Positions 30,712 through 39,519 are shown, counted from the first letter of the stretch. The stretch: DNA of 64,000 bases from Yanshouia hominis (GCA_014385025.1 JACRTB010000009.1:62001-126000), one strand, 5' to 3'. The notes: a model not told the origin generated them from the letters alone. A program made the numbers and translations.

Positions 30712-31653
30712 TTAAGCAACAGGAACGATCTGCATAAAGGTGCCGAGAAATCCAGTGGTGATAAAAAAGGCGGCGAACAGCAGTGCGATGATGAGCGGAT
30801 TGGGGCGACCGAGCAGATAAAGATCGGTATAATATTGTGGATCGTTTTGGCGTCCTTGGCGAAACTGTGTGATGGTACGCAGCGCGGTTTGCAGATAGAA
30901 CTTATTGGCGAATAAACCGCAGAGGATCATCAGGGCCCATTGTGCAAATCCCATGATATTTCCGAGCATTGCCAGCTGATCCAAAAGCTGTGCGTTGTAG
31001 CTGACCTGCATTCCATAGAAAACCATCTGCTGATCAAACGGTCCGATAAAGAAGCAAAGCATCGTTGGGAGCGAGGACGCAATATAAAAAGCCAACAGGA
31101 CAGCGCCGAGCCGATACATCTTCCGATAGAAGAAATAAAGAAATCCGAAAAAGAAAGCGCACCAGTTCCAGCTGATATTCTGCCGGGAATGCACTAGGCG
31201 TTTGAACTGGCTGAGGAAATAGTAGGAGCCGGTTCCAGTATAGGCAGAGAATTCGCGGGCGGTTACGCCGTCATATTCCCAGTCATCAAAGTAGGTCTCG
31301 AAGTTGGAAGCGGAATGCCGGGCATACTGTCCCTGACCGGAGAGGGAAGGCGGCTCCTGCGCGTCGGAGGAGAGAGGCGAGCCGCACATCTGGCAATTGG
31401 GAAGCTCGGCGGGAGTAGCCGCTCCGCAGCGGGAGCAGATCACCGTCTGGGACGTCCCCTCGGATTCGGATTGGGCAGAATGGTAGCTCCAGGAAAAATC
31501 CGGGGCATGCTGTTCCTGAAGCGCGCAGTGTCCCAGCTCGCGAAAACAGGAACGGTGGTGCGGCGCACCGCATTCCGGGCATACTACAACGTCGTCCTGA
31601 TCGGTAAAAGTGTGGCCGCAGCGGGAGCATGGGATACCAGTATATTTACTCAA
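30712..31653 (-). CDS. Zinc-ribbon/RING-like membrane protein (DUF2628-like)
   Basis: A 313-residue protein with two N-terminal zinc motifs: CSRCGHTFTDQDDVVVCPEC with CGAPHHRSCFRELGHC (RING/FYVE-like), then CSRCGAATPAELPNCQMC. The second half is membrane-embedded: NWCAFFFGFLYFFYRKMYRL, AVLLAFYIASSLPTMLCFFI, IMGFAQWALMILCGLFA and LIIALLFAAFFITTGFL, matching DUF2628-type proteins. The start is taken as TTG 31653 because GAGGTG lies seven bases upstream; ATG 31668 would bury that site. Divergent from prfB. Function unknown. Confidence 0.75.
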   Translation of the reverse strand: MSKYTGIPCSRCGHTFTDQDDVVVCPECGAPHHRSCFRELGHCALQEQHAPDFSWSYHSAQSESEGTSQTVICSRCGAATPAELPNCQMCGSPLSSDAQEPPSLSGQGQYARHSASNFETYFDDWEYDGVTAREFSAYTGTGSYYFLSQFKRLVHSRQNISWNWCAFFFGFLYFFYRKMYRLGAVLLAFYIASSLPTMLCFFIGPFDQQMVFYGMQVSYNAQLLDQLAMLGNIMGFAQWALMILCGLFANKFYLQTALRTITQFRQGRQNDPQYYTDLYLLGRPNPLIIALLFAAFFITTGFLGTFMQIVPVA

Positions 31654-31792
31654 AATAGAACACCTCATTTCCGCCGGCCGAAGCTTGTCTGCCGGAACCG
31701 GCGGCATTTTACAGGATCTTTTGAAAATATTATACAATAGGATTGGGGAAACCACAATATTATAATTTATGAACGAAAGGCCGGATATTGGC

Positions 31793-31821
31793 TTTACAAA
31801 GCGAAGCAATCCACGTATAAT
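31793..31821 (+). promoter_or_regulatory. Promoter of prfB
   Basis: TTTACA (31793-31798), 17 bases, TATAAT (31816-31821), about 85 bases before the start codon. Confidence 0.7.
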
Positions 31822-31906
31822 AAAATCCGGCGGCTGAAAAGCCGGGAAGCTGCCGGAGCGGCCTGATCGCATACCGGACACGACACCAATATAAAGGATG
31901 GATATC

Positions 31907-33037
31907 ATGCTTCAAATAGAAGAACTGCGACTTTCTCTGCAGGCGCTGCGGCCCGATATTGATGATCTTGCGGAAGCGATCGGATACCAGAAGATCGCCG
32001 AGCAGGTGGAGGAACTGGAAGAAAAGGCTGCCATGCCGGGCTTTTGGAACGATCTGGAAAATTCGCAGAAAATCGTGACCAAGACCAAGCAGCTCAAGGA
32101 CACCTTGGCGGAATACGACGGGCTGGTGCGGGAATACGACGACGCCGCCACGCTGATTGAAATCGCTCAGGAAGAAGAGGACGAGAGCCTGGCGGAAGAG
32201 ATCAGGGCGGGCTGTGAGCGCACAAAGGCGAAACTGGAAGAGATGAAGCTGGCCACGCTGCTGACCGGCCCCTACGATGCGAACAATGCCATCCTGACCT
32301 TCCACGCGGGCGCGGGCGGCACCGAGGCGCAGGATTGGGCGCAGATGCTTTACCGGATGTACACCCGCTGGGCCGAGCGCCACGGCTTCACCTATAAGCT
32401 TCTCGATTATCTGGAAGGGGATGAGGCAGGGGTCAAGAGCGCTTCGGTCCTTGTCAACGGCCATAACGCCTATGGTTTCCTCAAATCGGAGAATGGGGTG
32501 CACCGGCTGGTGCGTGTCTCACCGTTCGACGCCTCCGGGCGCCGGCATACCTCCTTTGCTTCGCTGGAAGTGATCCCCGAGATCAACGATTCGATGGATG
32601 TCGAAATCCGCGACGAGGACATCAAAATGGATGTCTACCGCGCAAGCGGCGCGGGCGGGCAGCACATTAACAAGACCTCTTCGGCCGTGCGGCTCACCCA
32701 TATTCCGACCGGTATCGTGGTGGCCTGCCAGAACGAGCGCAGCCAGTTCCAGAACCGCGAGATGGCAATGAATATGCTCAAGTCCAAGCTGGTCGAGATC
32801 AAGGAACGGGAGCATCTGGAGAAGATCGACGACATCAAGGGCGTTCAGAAAGAGATTGCTTGGGGAAGCCAGATCCGCTCCTACGTCTTTATGCCCTATA
32901 CGCTGGCCAAGGATCACCGCACCGGATTCGAGAGCGGAAATATCAACGCCGTCATGGACGGCGATCTTGACGGCTTTATCAATGCCTATCTCAAGGCTGC
33001 CAACCAGGGAACCCTTTCTGACGCGCAGGAGGAATGA
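31907..33037 (+). CDS. prfB: Peptide chain release factor 2
   Basis: Recognises UAA and UGA stop codons, 376 residues. The codon-reading SPF tripeptide is in VRVSPFDASGRRHTSF, and the catalytic GGQ is in GAGGQHINKTSS near 250. The frame is continuous: the CTT-TGA programmed frameshift found near codon 25 in many bacteria is absent, the region reading EAIGYQKIAEQ. ATG 31907 was preferred over 31898 because AAAGGA is 8 bases upstream of the former and overlaps the latter. Confidence 0.96.
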   Translation: MLQIEELRLSLQALRPDIDDLAEAIGYQKIAEQVEELEEKAAMPGFWNDLENSQKIVTKTKQLKDTLAEYDGLVREYDDAATLIEIAQEEEDESLAEEIRAGCERTKAKLEEMKLATLLTGPYDANNAILTFHAGAGGTEAQDWAQMLYRMYTRWAERHGFTYKLLDYLEGDEAGVKSASVLVNGHNAYGFLKSENGVHRLVRVSPFDASGRRHTSFASLEVIPEINDSMDVEIRDEDIKMDVYRASGAGGQHINKTSSAVRLTHIPTGIVVACQNERSQFQNREMAMNMLKSKLVEIKEREHLEKIDDIKGVQKEIAWGSQIRSYVFMPYTLAKDHRTGFESGNINAVMDGDLDGFINAYLKAANQGTLSDAQEE

Positions 33038-33053
33038 GCTTTTCTGACAAAAA

Positions 33054-33086
33054 CGGGGGCGGAGCGGAAAAACCGCTCCGCCCCCG
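33054..33086. terminator. Bidirectional terminator between prfB and hsp20
   Basis: CGGGGGCGGAGCGG and CCGCTCCGCCCCCG with loop AAAAA form a 14-bp perfect stem between convergent genes. Confidence 0.8.
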
Positions 33087-33116
33087 CCTTATGAAGAAAG
33101 GGGAGGATAGACGGAT

Positions 33117-33542
33117 TTACTGGATCTCAAGACGGCGTGCGGACGGAGCGTCCGGCGCTTTCTTCGGCAGGGTCAGGGCAAGCACGCCGTCTGCGTACTT
33201 GGCGGTAATCTTGCCGGCATCGACGTTGGAGATGTCAAAGCTTCTGCTGAACGAGCCGTAGCTGCGTTCGCGGTAGACCACCTTGCCCTCCTCGGTCTTT
33301 TCCTCTTTGGCCGAACGCTCGGCGCGAATTACGAGGAAATGATCTTCGACGTCAACATGGATATCTTCCTTGCGGAATCCTGGAAGGTCTGCTTCCAGCA
33401 GATAGGCGTCATCCTTTTCGGTGATATCCGTTTTGAATTCGCTGATTCCCAATCCGCTGAAGAAGTGCTTCTCCAAATTGTCCAGATCATGGAAGGGGTT
33501 AAAAACCTGATTTCTGCGTCCATAAGGCATAAGATCGAACAT
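33117..33542 (-). CDS. hsp20: Hsp20/alpha-crystallin small heat-shock protein
   Basis: ATP-independent holdase chaperone, 141 residues. The N-terminus is MFDLMPYGRRNQVFNPFHDL; the alpha-crystallin domain contains DAYLLEADLPGFRKEDIHVD and ends with ADGVLALTLPKK (the ALTLPK box). ATG 33542 follows GGAGG. A perfect CIRCE operator lies 158 bases upstream, and TTAGCA with TAAAAT spaced 18 overlaps it, giving HrcA control of a transcript with a leader of about 150 bases. Confidence 0.93.
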   Translation of the reverse strand: MFDLMPYGRRNQVFNPFHDLDNLEKHFFSGLGISEFKTDITEKDDAYLLEADLPGFRKEDIHVDVEDHFLVIRAERSAKEEKTEEGKVVYRERSYGSFSRSFDISNVDAGKITAKYADGVLALTLPKKAPDAPSARRLEIQ

Positions 33543-33699
33543 ACAAAAAACCTCCATTCATTGTTTGCTTGATCGTTGTTGGTATGTTGCCGTCGGAAGA
33601 AGGCCTCTTTGTGTTTTGGGAGGCTCTTTCTTTCAACAACTATAAGATACCAAATAAAATCGAAAAAATGTGCGATGAAAAGTGAAGAATTTTTTAATT

Positions 33700-33726
33700 T
33701 TAGCACTCTGATTATTGGAGTGCTAA
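33700..33726. promoter_or_regulatory. CIRCE element (HrcA operator)
   Basis: TTAGCACTC (33700-33708), 9-base spacer, GAGTGCTAA (33718-33726): an exact match to the CIRCE consensus. It lies between divergent hsp20 and the DUF523 gene, ending 12 bases before the latter's start codon, so HrcA could repress both. Confidence 0.95.
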
Positions 33727-33738
33727 TGAAGGAGAAAA

Positions 33739-34191
33739 ATGAAGCTGATGATCAGCGCCTGTCTGATGGGCACACGCTGCCGATATGACGGCGGCGCTTA
33801 TGATTCGATGGTTTTACAAAACCGTTTGGAAAAGTGTACCTTGATCCCTGTTTGTCCCGAACAGTTGGGCGGGCTGCCCACCCCGCGCAGTCCTGCTGAA
33901 AGAGTGGGGGAGCGTGTGCGAAACCGTGAGGGCGCCGATGTAACCGCCGATTTTTTTGCCGGAGCTGGCGCGGCGCTGGATCTTGCGCGGCGGGAGGGGT
34001 GCCGCTGTGCCCTGCTCAAGGAGCGCAGCCCTTCCTGCGGGAGCAGCATCATCTATGATGGAAGCTTCACCGGGAAGCGCATCCCGGGAGAAGGAGTTAC
34101 CACCGCGCTGCTGCGCCGCAGCGGAATTACCGTCTTTTCCGAGAATCAGTTGGAGGAACTTCTTGCATGGATCGCTGCGCAGGGGTCATAA
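33739..34191 (+). CDS. DUF523-family protein
   Basis: A 150-residue protein. It starts MKLMISACLMGTRCRYDGG; other conserved motifs are PVCPEQLGGLPTPRSPAE and KERSPSCGSSIIYDGSFTGK, the marks of DUF523. Conserved cysteines hint at metal binding. GAAGGAG precedes ATG 33739, and the leader is the CIRCE element itself. Function of the family is not established. Its stop is followed directly by a dispersed repeat (34203-34424). Confidence 0.88.
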   Translation: MKLMISACLMGTRCRYDGGAYDSMVLQNRLEKCTLIPVCPEQLGGLPTPRSPAERVGERVRNREGADVTADFFAGAGAALDLARREGCRCALLKERSPSCGSSIIYDGSFTGKRIPGEGVTTALLRRSGITVFSENQLEELLAWIAAQGS

Positions 34192-34202
34192 CCGCCGGCC
34201 AA

Positions 34203-34424
34203 GCCGGTGGACTGAATGGCCCGTCAGGGCGGTTACCGGCCAGCGGCCCAAGCCGCATGAAAGTTATTTCACCTGTATCGCTTGCTCGTGGCCCGTGAAC
34301 AGGAAGCTGTTGTCCTGACGGCAGATTTCTATCGTTGAAAATCTGCCATTAGAAATTCACGTCGCTCGAAGCACGAAGCTTGAAGCGAAAGCTTTTTGTG
34401 GAGCGTTTCCACCGGCAGAGCCGG
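34203..34424 (+). repeat. Dispersed intergenic repeat, copy A
   Basis: First of three diverged copies. Landmarks: GCCGGTGGACT (34203), a small hairpin GCCC/GGGC (34219-34230), TTTCACCTGTATC (34267), then CCGGCAGAGCCGG (34412). Distance from TTTCAC to the last box is 145 bases. It follows the DUF523 stop and precedes a 22-bp terminator hairpin. No protein is encoded. Confidence 0.7.
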
Positions 34425-34440
34425 ACCTTTCCTCTCCAAT

Positions 34441-34488
34441 AAAGGCCTTTCCCCCTGAATGGCGAGCCATTCAGGGGGAAAGGCCTTT
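34441..34488. terminator. 22-bp bidirectional terminator
   Basis: Perfect stem starting AAAGGCCTTTCCCCCTGAAT, loop CGAG at 34463-34466, mirrored arm to 34488. It serves the DUF523 transcript rightward and nifU leftward. Confidence 0.85.
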
Positions 34489-34494
34489 GATTTT

Positions 34495-34944
34495 TCAGTG
34501 ATTAGCGCAGGAGGAGCAGCTCTCACAGTGGTGAGGATCATCCTCCAGCTTGCCGACGATCGGTTCGGGATCGATTCCCTGACGGCGGTAATAGTCGGCC
34601 AGCGCTGCCCGTACCGCCTGCTCCGCCAAAACAGAACAGTGGATTTTGGCGGGAGGAAGCCCGTCAAGAGCGGTAATTACGGCCTGATTGCTCAGCTTCA
34701 GGGCATCCTCGAGGGACTTTCCTTTAATGAGTTCGGTGGCCATCGAACTGGTTGCGATCGCCGCCCCGCAGCCAAAGGTCTTAAACTTTACATCCTGAAT
34801 CATCCCGTTTTCGATTTTCAGGTACATCTTCATGATATCGCCGCAAACGGCGTTTCCCACCTCGCCCACGCCATTTGCGTCGGAAAGCTCTCCGACATTA
34901 CGGGGATTGGAAAAATGATCAAGAACTTTTTCAGAATACAGCAT
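34495..34944 (-). CDS. nifU: NifU/IscU-type Fe-S cluster scaffold
   Basis: Scaffold on which NifS-derived sulfur and iron form clusters, 149 residues. Start MLYSEKVLDHFSNPRNVGEL; cluster ligands in GNAVCGDIMKMYL, FKTFGCGAAIATSS and KIHCSVLAEQAV. The tail (DDPHHCESCSSCANH) has three extra cysteines. It lies 23 bases after nifS in a two-gene operon, typical of Clostridia that lack full isc/suf sets. Confidence 0.95.
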   Translation of the reverse strand: MLYSEKVLDHFSNPRNVGELSDANGVGEVGNAVCGDIMKMYLKIENGMIQDVKFKTFGCGAAIATSSMATELIKGKSLEDALKLSNQAVITALDGLPPAKIHCSVLAEQAVRAALADYYRRQGIDPEPIVGKLEDDPHHCESCSSCANH

Positions 34945-34967
34945 TGCTTTGACCGTCCTTTCCGCCG

Positions 34968-36170
34968 TCAGCCAACGCTTTGTGCGCGCTGTTCGGCCAT
35001 CAGCTTTTCCCAGACAGGGGACATGGAACGAAGCCGTTCGATAATGGGGGGAAGAATCTCAAGAATATATTCAACGTCCTCCATCGTGTTTTCATCTCCG
35101 AGGGAGAGACGCAGCGACCCATGTGCGATTTCATGGGGGAGGCCGATGGCAAGAAGCACATGGCTCGGATCAAGCGAGCCGGAGGTACACGCTGAGCCGG
35201 AGGAGGCGCAGATTCCCTTCATATCAAGCAGCAGAAGAAGCGATTCTCCCTCGATCCCTTCAAAAGAGATGTTAAGGCTTCCCGGCAGGCGGTGCTCCCG
35301 GCTGCCGTTGAGGCGGCAGCGGGGAATTTGAGCAAGAATTCCGTCGATCAGGCGGTCACGCATCGCGGTCCTGCGCGCCGCGCGCTCTTCAATTTGGAAG
35401 GAGGCAATGGTGATGGCCGCGGCAAGCCCCATGATCGAGGCGAGATTCTCGGTTCCCGCGCGGCGTCCGCGTTCCTGTGCGCCGCCATGCATAAAGGTAT
35501 CGATCGCAAGGCCGCTGCGCAGATAGAGGACGCCGACTCCTTTTGGGGCGTTGAGCTTGTGGCCGGAAAGCGAAAGCATATCGATCTGTTGAACGCCGAC
35601 ATCGATGGCAACCTGACCGACCGCCTGTACCGCGTCGGTGTGGAATGGGACCCTGGCCTCCCGGCAGACCGCCCCGATCTCGGGAATCGGAAGAATGGTG
35701 CCAATCTCGTTGTTGGCATACATGATGCTGACCAGTGCGGTATCGGGCCGGATAGCCTCCCGTACCTGAGCGGCGGTGATCAGCCCTTGGCTGTCGACCG
35801 GCAGATAGGTAACCTCAAAGCCTTCCTTTTCCAGCATCTGCATGGTATGCAGCACCGCGTGATGCTCAAAATTGGTGGTAATGAGATGCCGCTTCCCTTT
35901 CCTCGCTCCCGCCGCCGCCGCGCCTTTGATCGCCCAGTTGTCCGACTCGGTACCGCAGGAGGTAAAATAGATTTCCGAGGGCTTGGCGTGGAGCGCTTCG
36001 GCGACCTGCTCGCGGGCGGATTCCAGCGCTTTTTTGGCCTCGCGCCCCTTCGAGTAGATGCTCGAGGGATTGCCATACCCCTCGGTCAGATAGGGGAGCA
36101 TTGCGTTGAGAACGGGTTTGGAAATAGGGGTGGTTGCAGAATGATCCGCGTATACAAAGCGTTTTTCCAT
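34968..36170 (-). CDS. nifS: Cysteine desulfurase NifS
   Basis: PLP enzyme that takes sulfur from cysteine and hands it to NifU, 400 residues. Start [20 protein letters not shown], cofactor histidine in [14 protein letters not shown] lysine in [15 protein letters not shown], and catalytic cysteine in [23 protein letters not shown] precedes ATG 36170 and a perfect hairpin sits just upstream of it. Two related palindromes in the leader region suggest Rrf2/IscR-type control. Confidence 0.96.
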   Translation of the reverse strand: MEKRFVYADHSATTPISKPVLNAMLPYLTEGYGNPSSIYSKGREAKKALESAREQVAEALHAKPSEIYFTSCGTESDNWAIKGAAAAGARKGKRHLITTNFEHHAVLHTMQMLEKEGFEVTYLPVDSQGLITAAQVREAIRPDTALVSIMYANNEIGTILPIPEIGAVCREARVPFHTDAVQAVGQVAIDVGVQQIDMLSLSGHKLNAPKGVGVLYLRSGLAIDTFMHGGAQERGRRAGTENLASIMGLAAAITIASFQIEERAARRTAMRDRLIDGILAQIPRCRLNGSREHRLPGSLNISFEGIEGESLLLLLDMKGICASSGSACTSGSLDPSHVLLAIGLPHEIAHGSLRLSLGDENTMEDVEYILEILPPIIERLRSMSPVWEKLMAEQRAQSVG

Positions 36171-36183
36171 GATGATACCTCCC

Positions 36184-36203
36184 GGACGGCGGAACCGCCG
36201 TCC
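36184..36203 (-). promoter_or_regulatory. Hairpin next to the nifS ribosome site
   Basis: GGACGGCGG and CCGCCGTCC with two bases between them are a perfect 9-bp palindrome ending three bases before GGGAGG on the minus strand. It may modulate translation. Confidence 0.5.
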
Positions 36204-36243
36204 TCATTGTGTGGTTGTCAGCGGCGGTCGGGTTATTGACGTA

Positions 36244-36256
36244 TACCAATTTGGTA
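36244..36256. promoter_or_regulatory. Operator-like palindrome 1 upstream of nifS
   Basis: TACCAA-T-TTGGTA, perfect 6-base arms. Similar to palindrome 2 at 36381-36395. An Rrf2-family (IscR-like) site is the likely reading, by analogy only. Confidence 0.5.
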
Positions 36257-36380
36257 GACATTAATTGCGCACAACAGGGCCGCGTCTGAAAATTTAGTTA
36301 CGTCAAGGGAACGGCGCAAAGAAAAGGGAATGCTTCGCCGGCTTACCGGGTATTCGGTTCAAGTCCTCACTGCCTAAATA

Positions 36381-36395
36381 CGACTAAATTGGTCG
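36381..36395. promoter_or_regulatory. Operator-like palindrome 2 at the nifS promoter
   Basis: CGACTAA-A-TTGGTCG, one mismatch in 7-base arms. It lies just downstream of a minus-strand promoter (TTGCAT at 36431-36426; TATAAA at 36409-36404), over the expected transcription start. The gap 36204-36438 otherwise holds no gene. Confidence 0.5.
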
Positions 36396-36438
36396 ATTAT
36401 TATTTTATACCAAAACAGTAGAGAAATGCAATAGGCTT

Positions 36439-36894
36439 TTAAAATTTTTTGCTTTCTGCGACCGCCATCCGGTCGCAGCGCTCGTTTTCAGGGTGTTCAT
36501 TATGTCCCTTGACCCAGACAAAGCGGACCTCATGAATTTCAAGCAGCCCGAGCAGCCGCTCCCAGAGGTCGGAATTCAACGCCGGCTTTTTATCGGCTTT
36601 GACCCAGCCTCGCGCCCTCCAGCCCTTGGCCCAACCCTTCTCCACCGCGTCAATCAGATACTTGGAATCACTGTAAAGAACCACCGAACAGGGGCGTTTC
36701 AGAGCCGAAAGGGCTTCGATCGCCGCGGTCAGCTCCATACGGTTGTTGGTGGTCTGTGCGGCGCCGCCTGAAAGCTCACGCTCGGTTCCATGGTAGCGCA
36801 GAATTGCGCCCCAGCCTCCGGGCCCCGGATTTCCGGAACAGGCTCCGTCGGTAAAGATGGAAACCATTCCGTTTTGTTCCTGTACGATCGACAT
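36439..36894 (-). CDS. rnhA: Ribonuclease HI
   Basis: Cleaves RNA in RNA-DNA hybrids, 151 residues. Catalytic residues are visible in [41 protein letters not shown] and [18 protein letters not shown] 36894 follows GGAGG; the longer frame to 37038 has no ribosome site. Divergent from the RNase J gene. Confidence 0.95.
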   Translation of the reverse strand: MSIVQEQNGMVSIFTDGACSGNPGPGGWGAILRYHGTERELSGGAAQTTNNRMELTAAIEALSALKRPCSVVLYSDSKYLIDAVEKGWAKGWRARGWVKADKKPALNSDLWERLLGLLEIHEVRFVWVKGHNEHPENERCDRMAVAESKKF

Positions 36895-37003
36895 AAAAAT
36901 CCTCCGTTGCTGTGTTAATTTTATTATAGACCATTCCTTCCCGGGGCACAATAGGACCGCAAAGAGAATCGGTGAGATAAATGCAGCGGTTTTAAGGCGG
37001 AGA

Positions 37004-37032
37004 TTGACAATTTCGGGAAATGAAGTTATAAT
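37004..37032 (+). promoter_or_regulatory. Consensus promoter of the RNase J gene
   Basis: TTGACA (37004-37009), 17 bases, TATAAT (37027-37032). The leader to the start is about 150 bases. Confidence 0.85.
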
Positions 37033-37185
37033 AATCAAATATATGGGCGCTTTTTGGGAGCCCCTGCTTAAAATTTGATTTGTTTTTTTCCATCGCGGAC
37101 CGGAAAATAAGCGGTGGAACTTACATAAATTGCCGGCTCATTTGTCGGTGTAATTCATGAAAACTTAAATTTGGAGGGTTATTTC

Positions 37186-39303
37186 GTGCCAGAAAACAAT
37201 AAAAACGGAGCCGGGGGAAGACGTTTTTTCCCGCGGCGTTCGAAGGGTGCGCCCAATTCGCAGAGCAAGGAGTCTGAAACGACTGTCCTGAGCGAAACGG
37301 GCCTGTACGGGAAGGTCGAGCTGGATGCGGATCGACTGGTCGGCAGCATCACCGAGCTTTTCCCGGAGAAAGAGAAGGCTGAAGCGTCGATGAAAGCGCC
37401 GGAACGTTCGGAAAAAAGAAACGGCGGAAAGCCGCCCGCCTCGCAGACGGAACCGCAGCCGGTCAAGGAAAAACAGGAACCGGAGCAGCCGGCCAAGCCC
37501 GCGCAGCGGCGCGGACGGCCTAGAAAAAAGCCTGCGCCGGTTCAGGAAGCGGCGCAGCCCGCCGTCGCGGAAATTGCCGCGGCGCAGCCGTCCGCTCCCA
37601 AAAAGGGCGGACGCCGCCCCCGCCAAAACAGAGCGGAAGCGAAAAATCCGGTTCGCATCATTCCGCTCGGCGGTCTCGGAGAGATCGGCAAAAACATGAC
37701 GGTGATCGAGACGCAGCAGGATATTGTCATTGTTGACTGCGGACTTGCCTTTCCGGACGACGATATGCCCGGTATCGATCTGGTCATCCCCGATTTTACC
37801 TATGTGGTGCAGAACCGTGAAAAGGTGCGGGGAATTTTTCTGACTCACGGTCATGAGGACCATATCGGCGGCTTGAGCTACCTGCTCAAGGAGCTCAATA
37901 TTCCAGTGTATGCGGCGAGACTGACGATCGGTCTGGTCGAGGGGAAGCTCAAGGAAGCCGGAAATCTCAAGAGTGCCAAGCTCAATGTGGTCAAGGCGGG
38001 GGATACCATCCGCTGCGGCAGCATTTCGGTAGAGTTCATCGCGGTGAATCATTCGATTCCCGACGCATGTGCCTTTGCCATTTTTACACCGGCGGGCACG
38101 CTGGTGCATACCGGGGACTTCAAGATCGACTATACGCCGGTGGACGGACAGATGATCGATTTGGCCCGTTTCGGCGAGCTGGGGCGCCATGGAGTCCTTG
38201 CGCTGATGAGCGATTCCACCAACGCCGAGCGCCCGGGCATGACGCCGAGCGAACGGCGTGTGGGCGAAGCCTTTGAGATGCTTTTTGACAAGGCGGGCGA
38301 CCGCCGGATTCTCGTCGCATCTTTTTCCTCGAACGTCCACCGCATCCAGCAGGTCATCGATGTGGCGGTGCGGCATGGACGCAAGGTCGTGGTCTCGGGA
38401 CGCAGCATGGAGAATGTGACCGCCAAGGCGCTGGAGCTGGGCTATCTCAAGGCGCCGAAGGATACCATCCTCGATGTCGATCATATGAAAGGAATTCCGG
38501 ATGACAAGCTGGTGATCATCACCACCGGAAGCCAGGGGGAGCCGATGAGCGCTCTGACCCGCATGGCCCGCGGCGAGCACCGGAAAATCAGCGTGACGGC
38601 GCATGACTTCATCATTATTTCAGCCAACCCCATCCCAGGCAATGAAAAGCTGGTGGGCAGGGTTATCAACGACCTGATGAAGCTCGGGGCCGACGTGATC
38701 TATGAAAGCAGCATGGGAATCCATGTTTCCGGCCATGCCTGCCGGGAGGAGATCCGCACGATTCTCGGCTTGACCAAGCCAAAATACTTCATCCCGGTCC
38801 ATGGGGAATACAAGCACCTTGCCAAAAACCGGGAGCTTGCCCTTGAGATGGGGATGCAGGACGATCACATCATGGTTTCCGAAATCGGACAGGTGATCGA
38901 GCTGACCGCCGATTCGATCAAATCCGTGACCACTGTTCCGACCGGCGCAGTGATGGTGGACGGCAGCGGCATCGGGGATGTCGGCAGCATCGTGCTGCGC
39001 GACCGCAAGATGCTCTCGGAAGAGGGCCTGATCATCGCTGTTGCAACGATCGATTCCAAGACCGGCGCGATTCTCGCGGGTCCCGATGTCGTTTCCCGCG
39101 GCTTTGTCTATGTGCGGGAATCAGAGGAGCTTTTGGTGGGGGCACGTCAGGTCTGCCGTCAGGCGCTTGCTTCCGCCGGAAATGGGCAGGGGGGGCGCGA
39201 GTGGTCCAACCTCAAGCAGGCGGTGCGTGACCAGCTTGGCGGCTATCTGTTCAATAAAACCAAGCGCCGCCCGATCATTCTGCCGATTATTCAGGAGGTC
39301 TGA
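37186..39303 (+). CDS. rnj: Ribonuclease J with basic N-terminal extension
   Basis: Metallo-beta-lactamase/beta-CASP exo- and endoribonuclease for mRNA decay and rRNA maturation, 705 residues against about 555 usual. The catalytic domain begins near 155 (IIPLGGLGEIGKNMTVIET), metal motif FLTHGHEDHIGG at about 220, then HTGDFKIDYTP and IPVHGEYKHLAKNRELA. The extra 150 residues are Lys/Arg/Pro/Ala-rich and include an AT-hook-like core, RRGRPRKKP, and RNase-J-unrelated repeats. GTG 37186 was chosen for GGAGG nine bases upstream. Confidence 0.93.
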   Translation: MPENNKNGAGGRRFFPRRSKGAPNSQSKESETTVLSETGLYGKVELDADRLVGSITELFPEKEKAEASMKAPERSEKRNGGKPPASQTEPQPVKEKQEPEQPAKPAQRRGRPRKKPAPVQEAAQPAVAEIAAAQPSAPKKGGRRPRQNRAEAKNPVRIIPLGGLGEIGKNMTVIETQQDIVIVDCGLAFPDDDMPGIDLVIPDFTYVVQNREKVRGIFLTHGHEDHIGGLSYLLKELNIPVYAARLTIGLVEGKLKEAGNLKSAKLNVVKAGDTIRCGSISVEFIAVNHSIPDACAFAIFTPAGTLVHTGDFKIDYTPVDGQMIDLARFGELGRHGVLALMSDSTNAERPGMTPSERRVGEAFEMLFDKAGDRRILVASFSSNVHRIQQVIDVAVRHGRKVVVSGRSMENVTAKALELGYLKAPKDTILDVDHMKGIPDDKLVIITTGSQGEPMSALTRMARGEHRKISVTAHDFIIISANPIPGNEKLVGRVINDLMKLGADVIYESSMGIHVSGHACREEIRTILGLTKPKYFIPVHGEYKHLAKNRELALEMGMQDDHIMVSEIGQVIELTADSIKSVTTVPTGAVMVDGSGIGDVGSIVLRDRKMLSEEGLIIAVATIDSKTGAILAGPDVVSRGFVYVRESEELLVGARQVCRQALASAGNGQGGREWSNLKQAVRDQLGGYLFNKTKRRPIILPIIQEV

Positions 39304-39388
39304 TCCCGCGCGGCGGAACCCCGCAGCGGTCGTCCGGCCGCCCCGGTTCGGTTCGACAAAGGCGGCGCAAAGAAGTGCGGCGCATCAA

Positions 39389-39422
39389 ACAGGGCGGCTG
39401 TCTCCTGCGACGGCCGCCCTGT
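39389..39422 (+). terminator. Hairpin after the RNase J gene
   Basis: ACAGGGCGGC and GCCGCCCTGT, 10-bp stem with a 14-base loop; no T-run. The 39304-39594 gap holds this and the gdpP promoter. Confidence 0.55.
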
Positions 39423-39519
39423 ACGGATATATATGGGCGCCGGTGCGGTGTGTCCGCTCCCTTTGCGTCCGGTGTCGAAGAAATTCGACGTCAGAGGGAA
39501 TTCATCCTCAGTTATTTTA

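Noticed and set aside
36340-36372. tRNA-like GGTTCAAGTCC sequence upstream of nifS
   Set aside because: The flanking bases do not form a T-stem or a cloverleaf, so it is not a tRNA or a clear fragment of one.
37165-38604. 479-codon leftward frame
   Set aside because: Antisense shadow of the RNase J gene, which has clear catalytic motifs.
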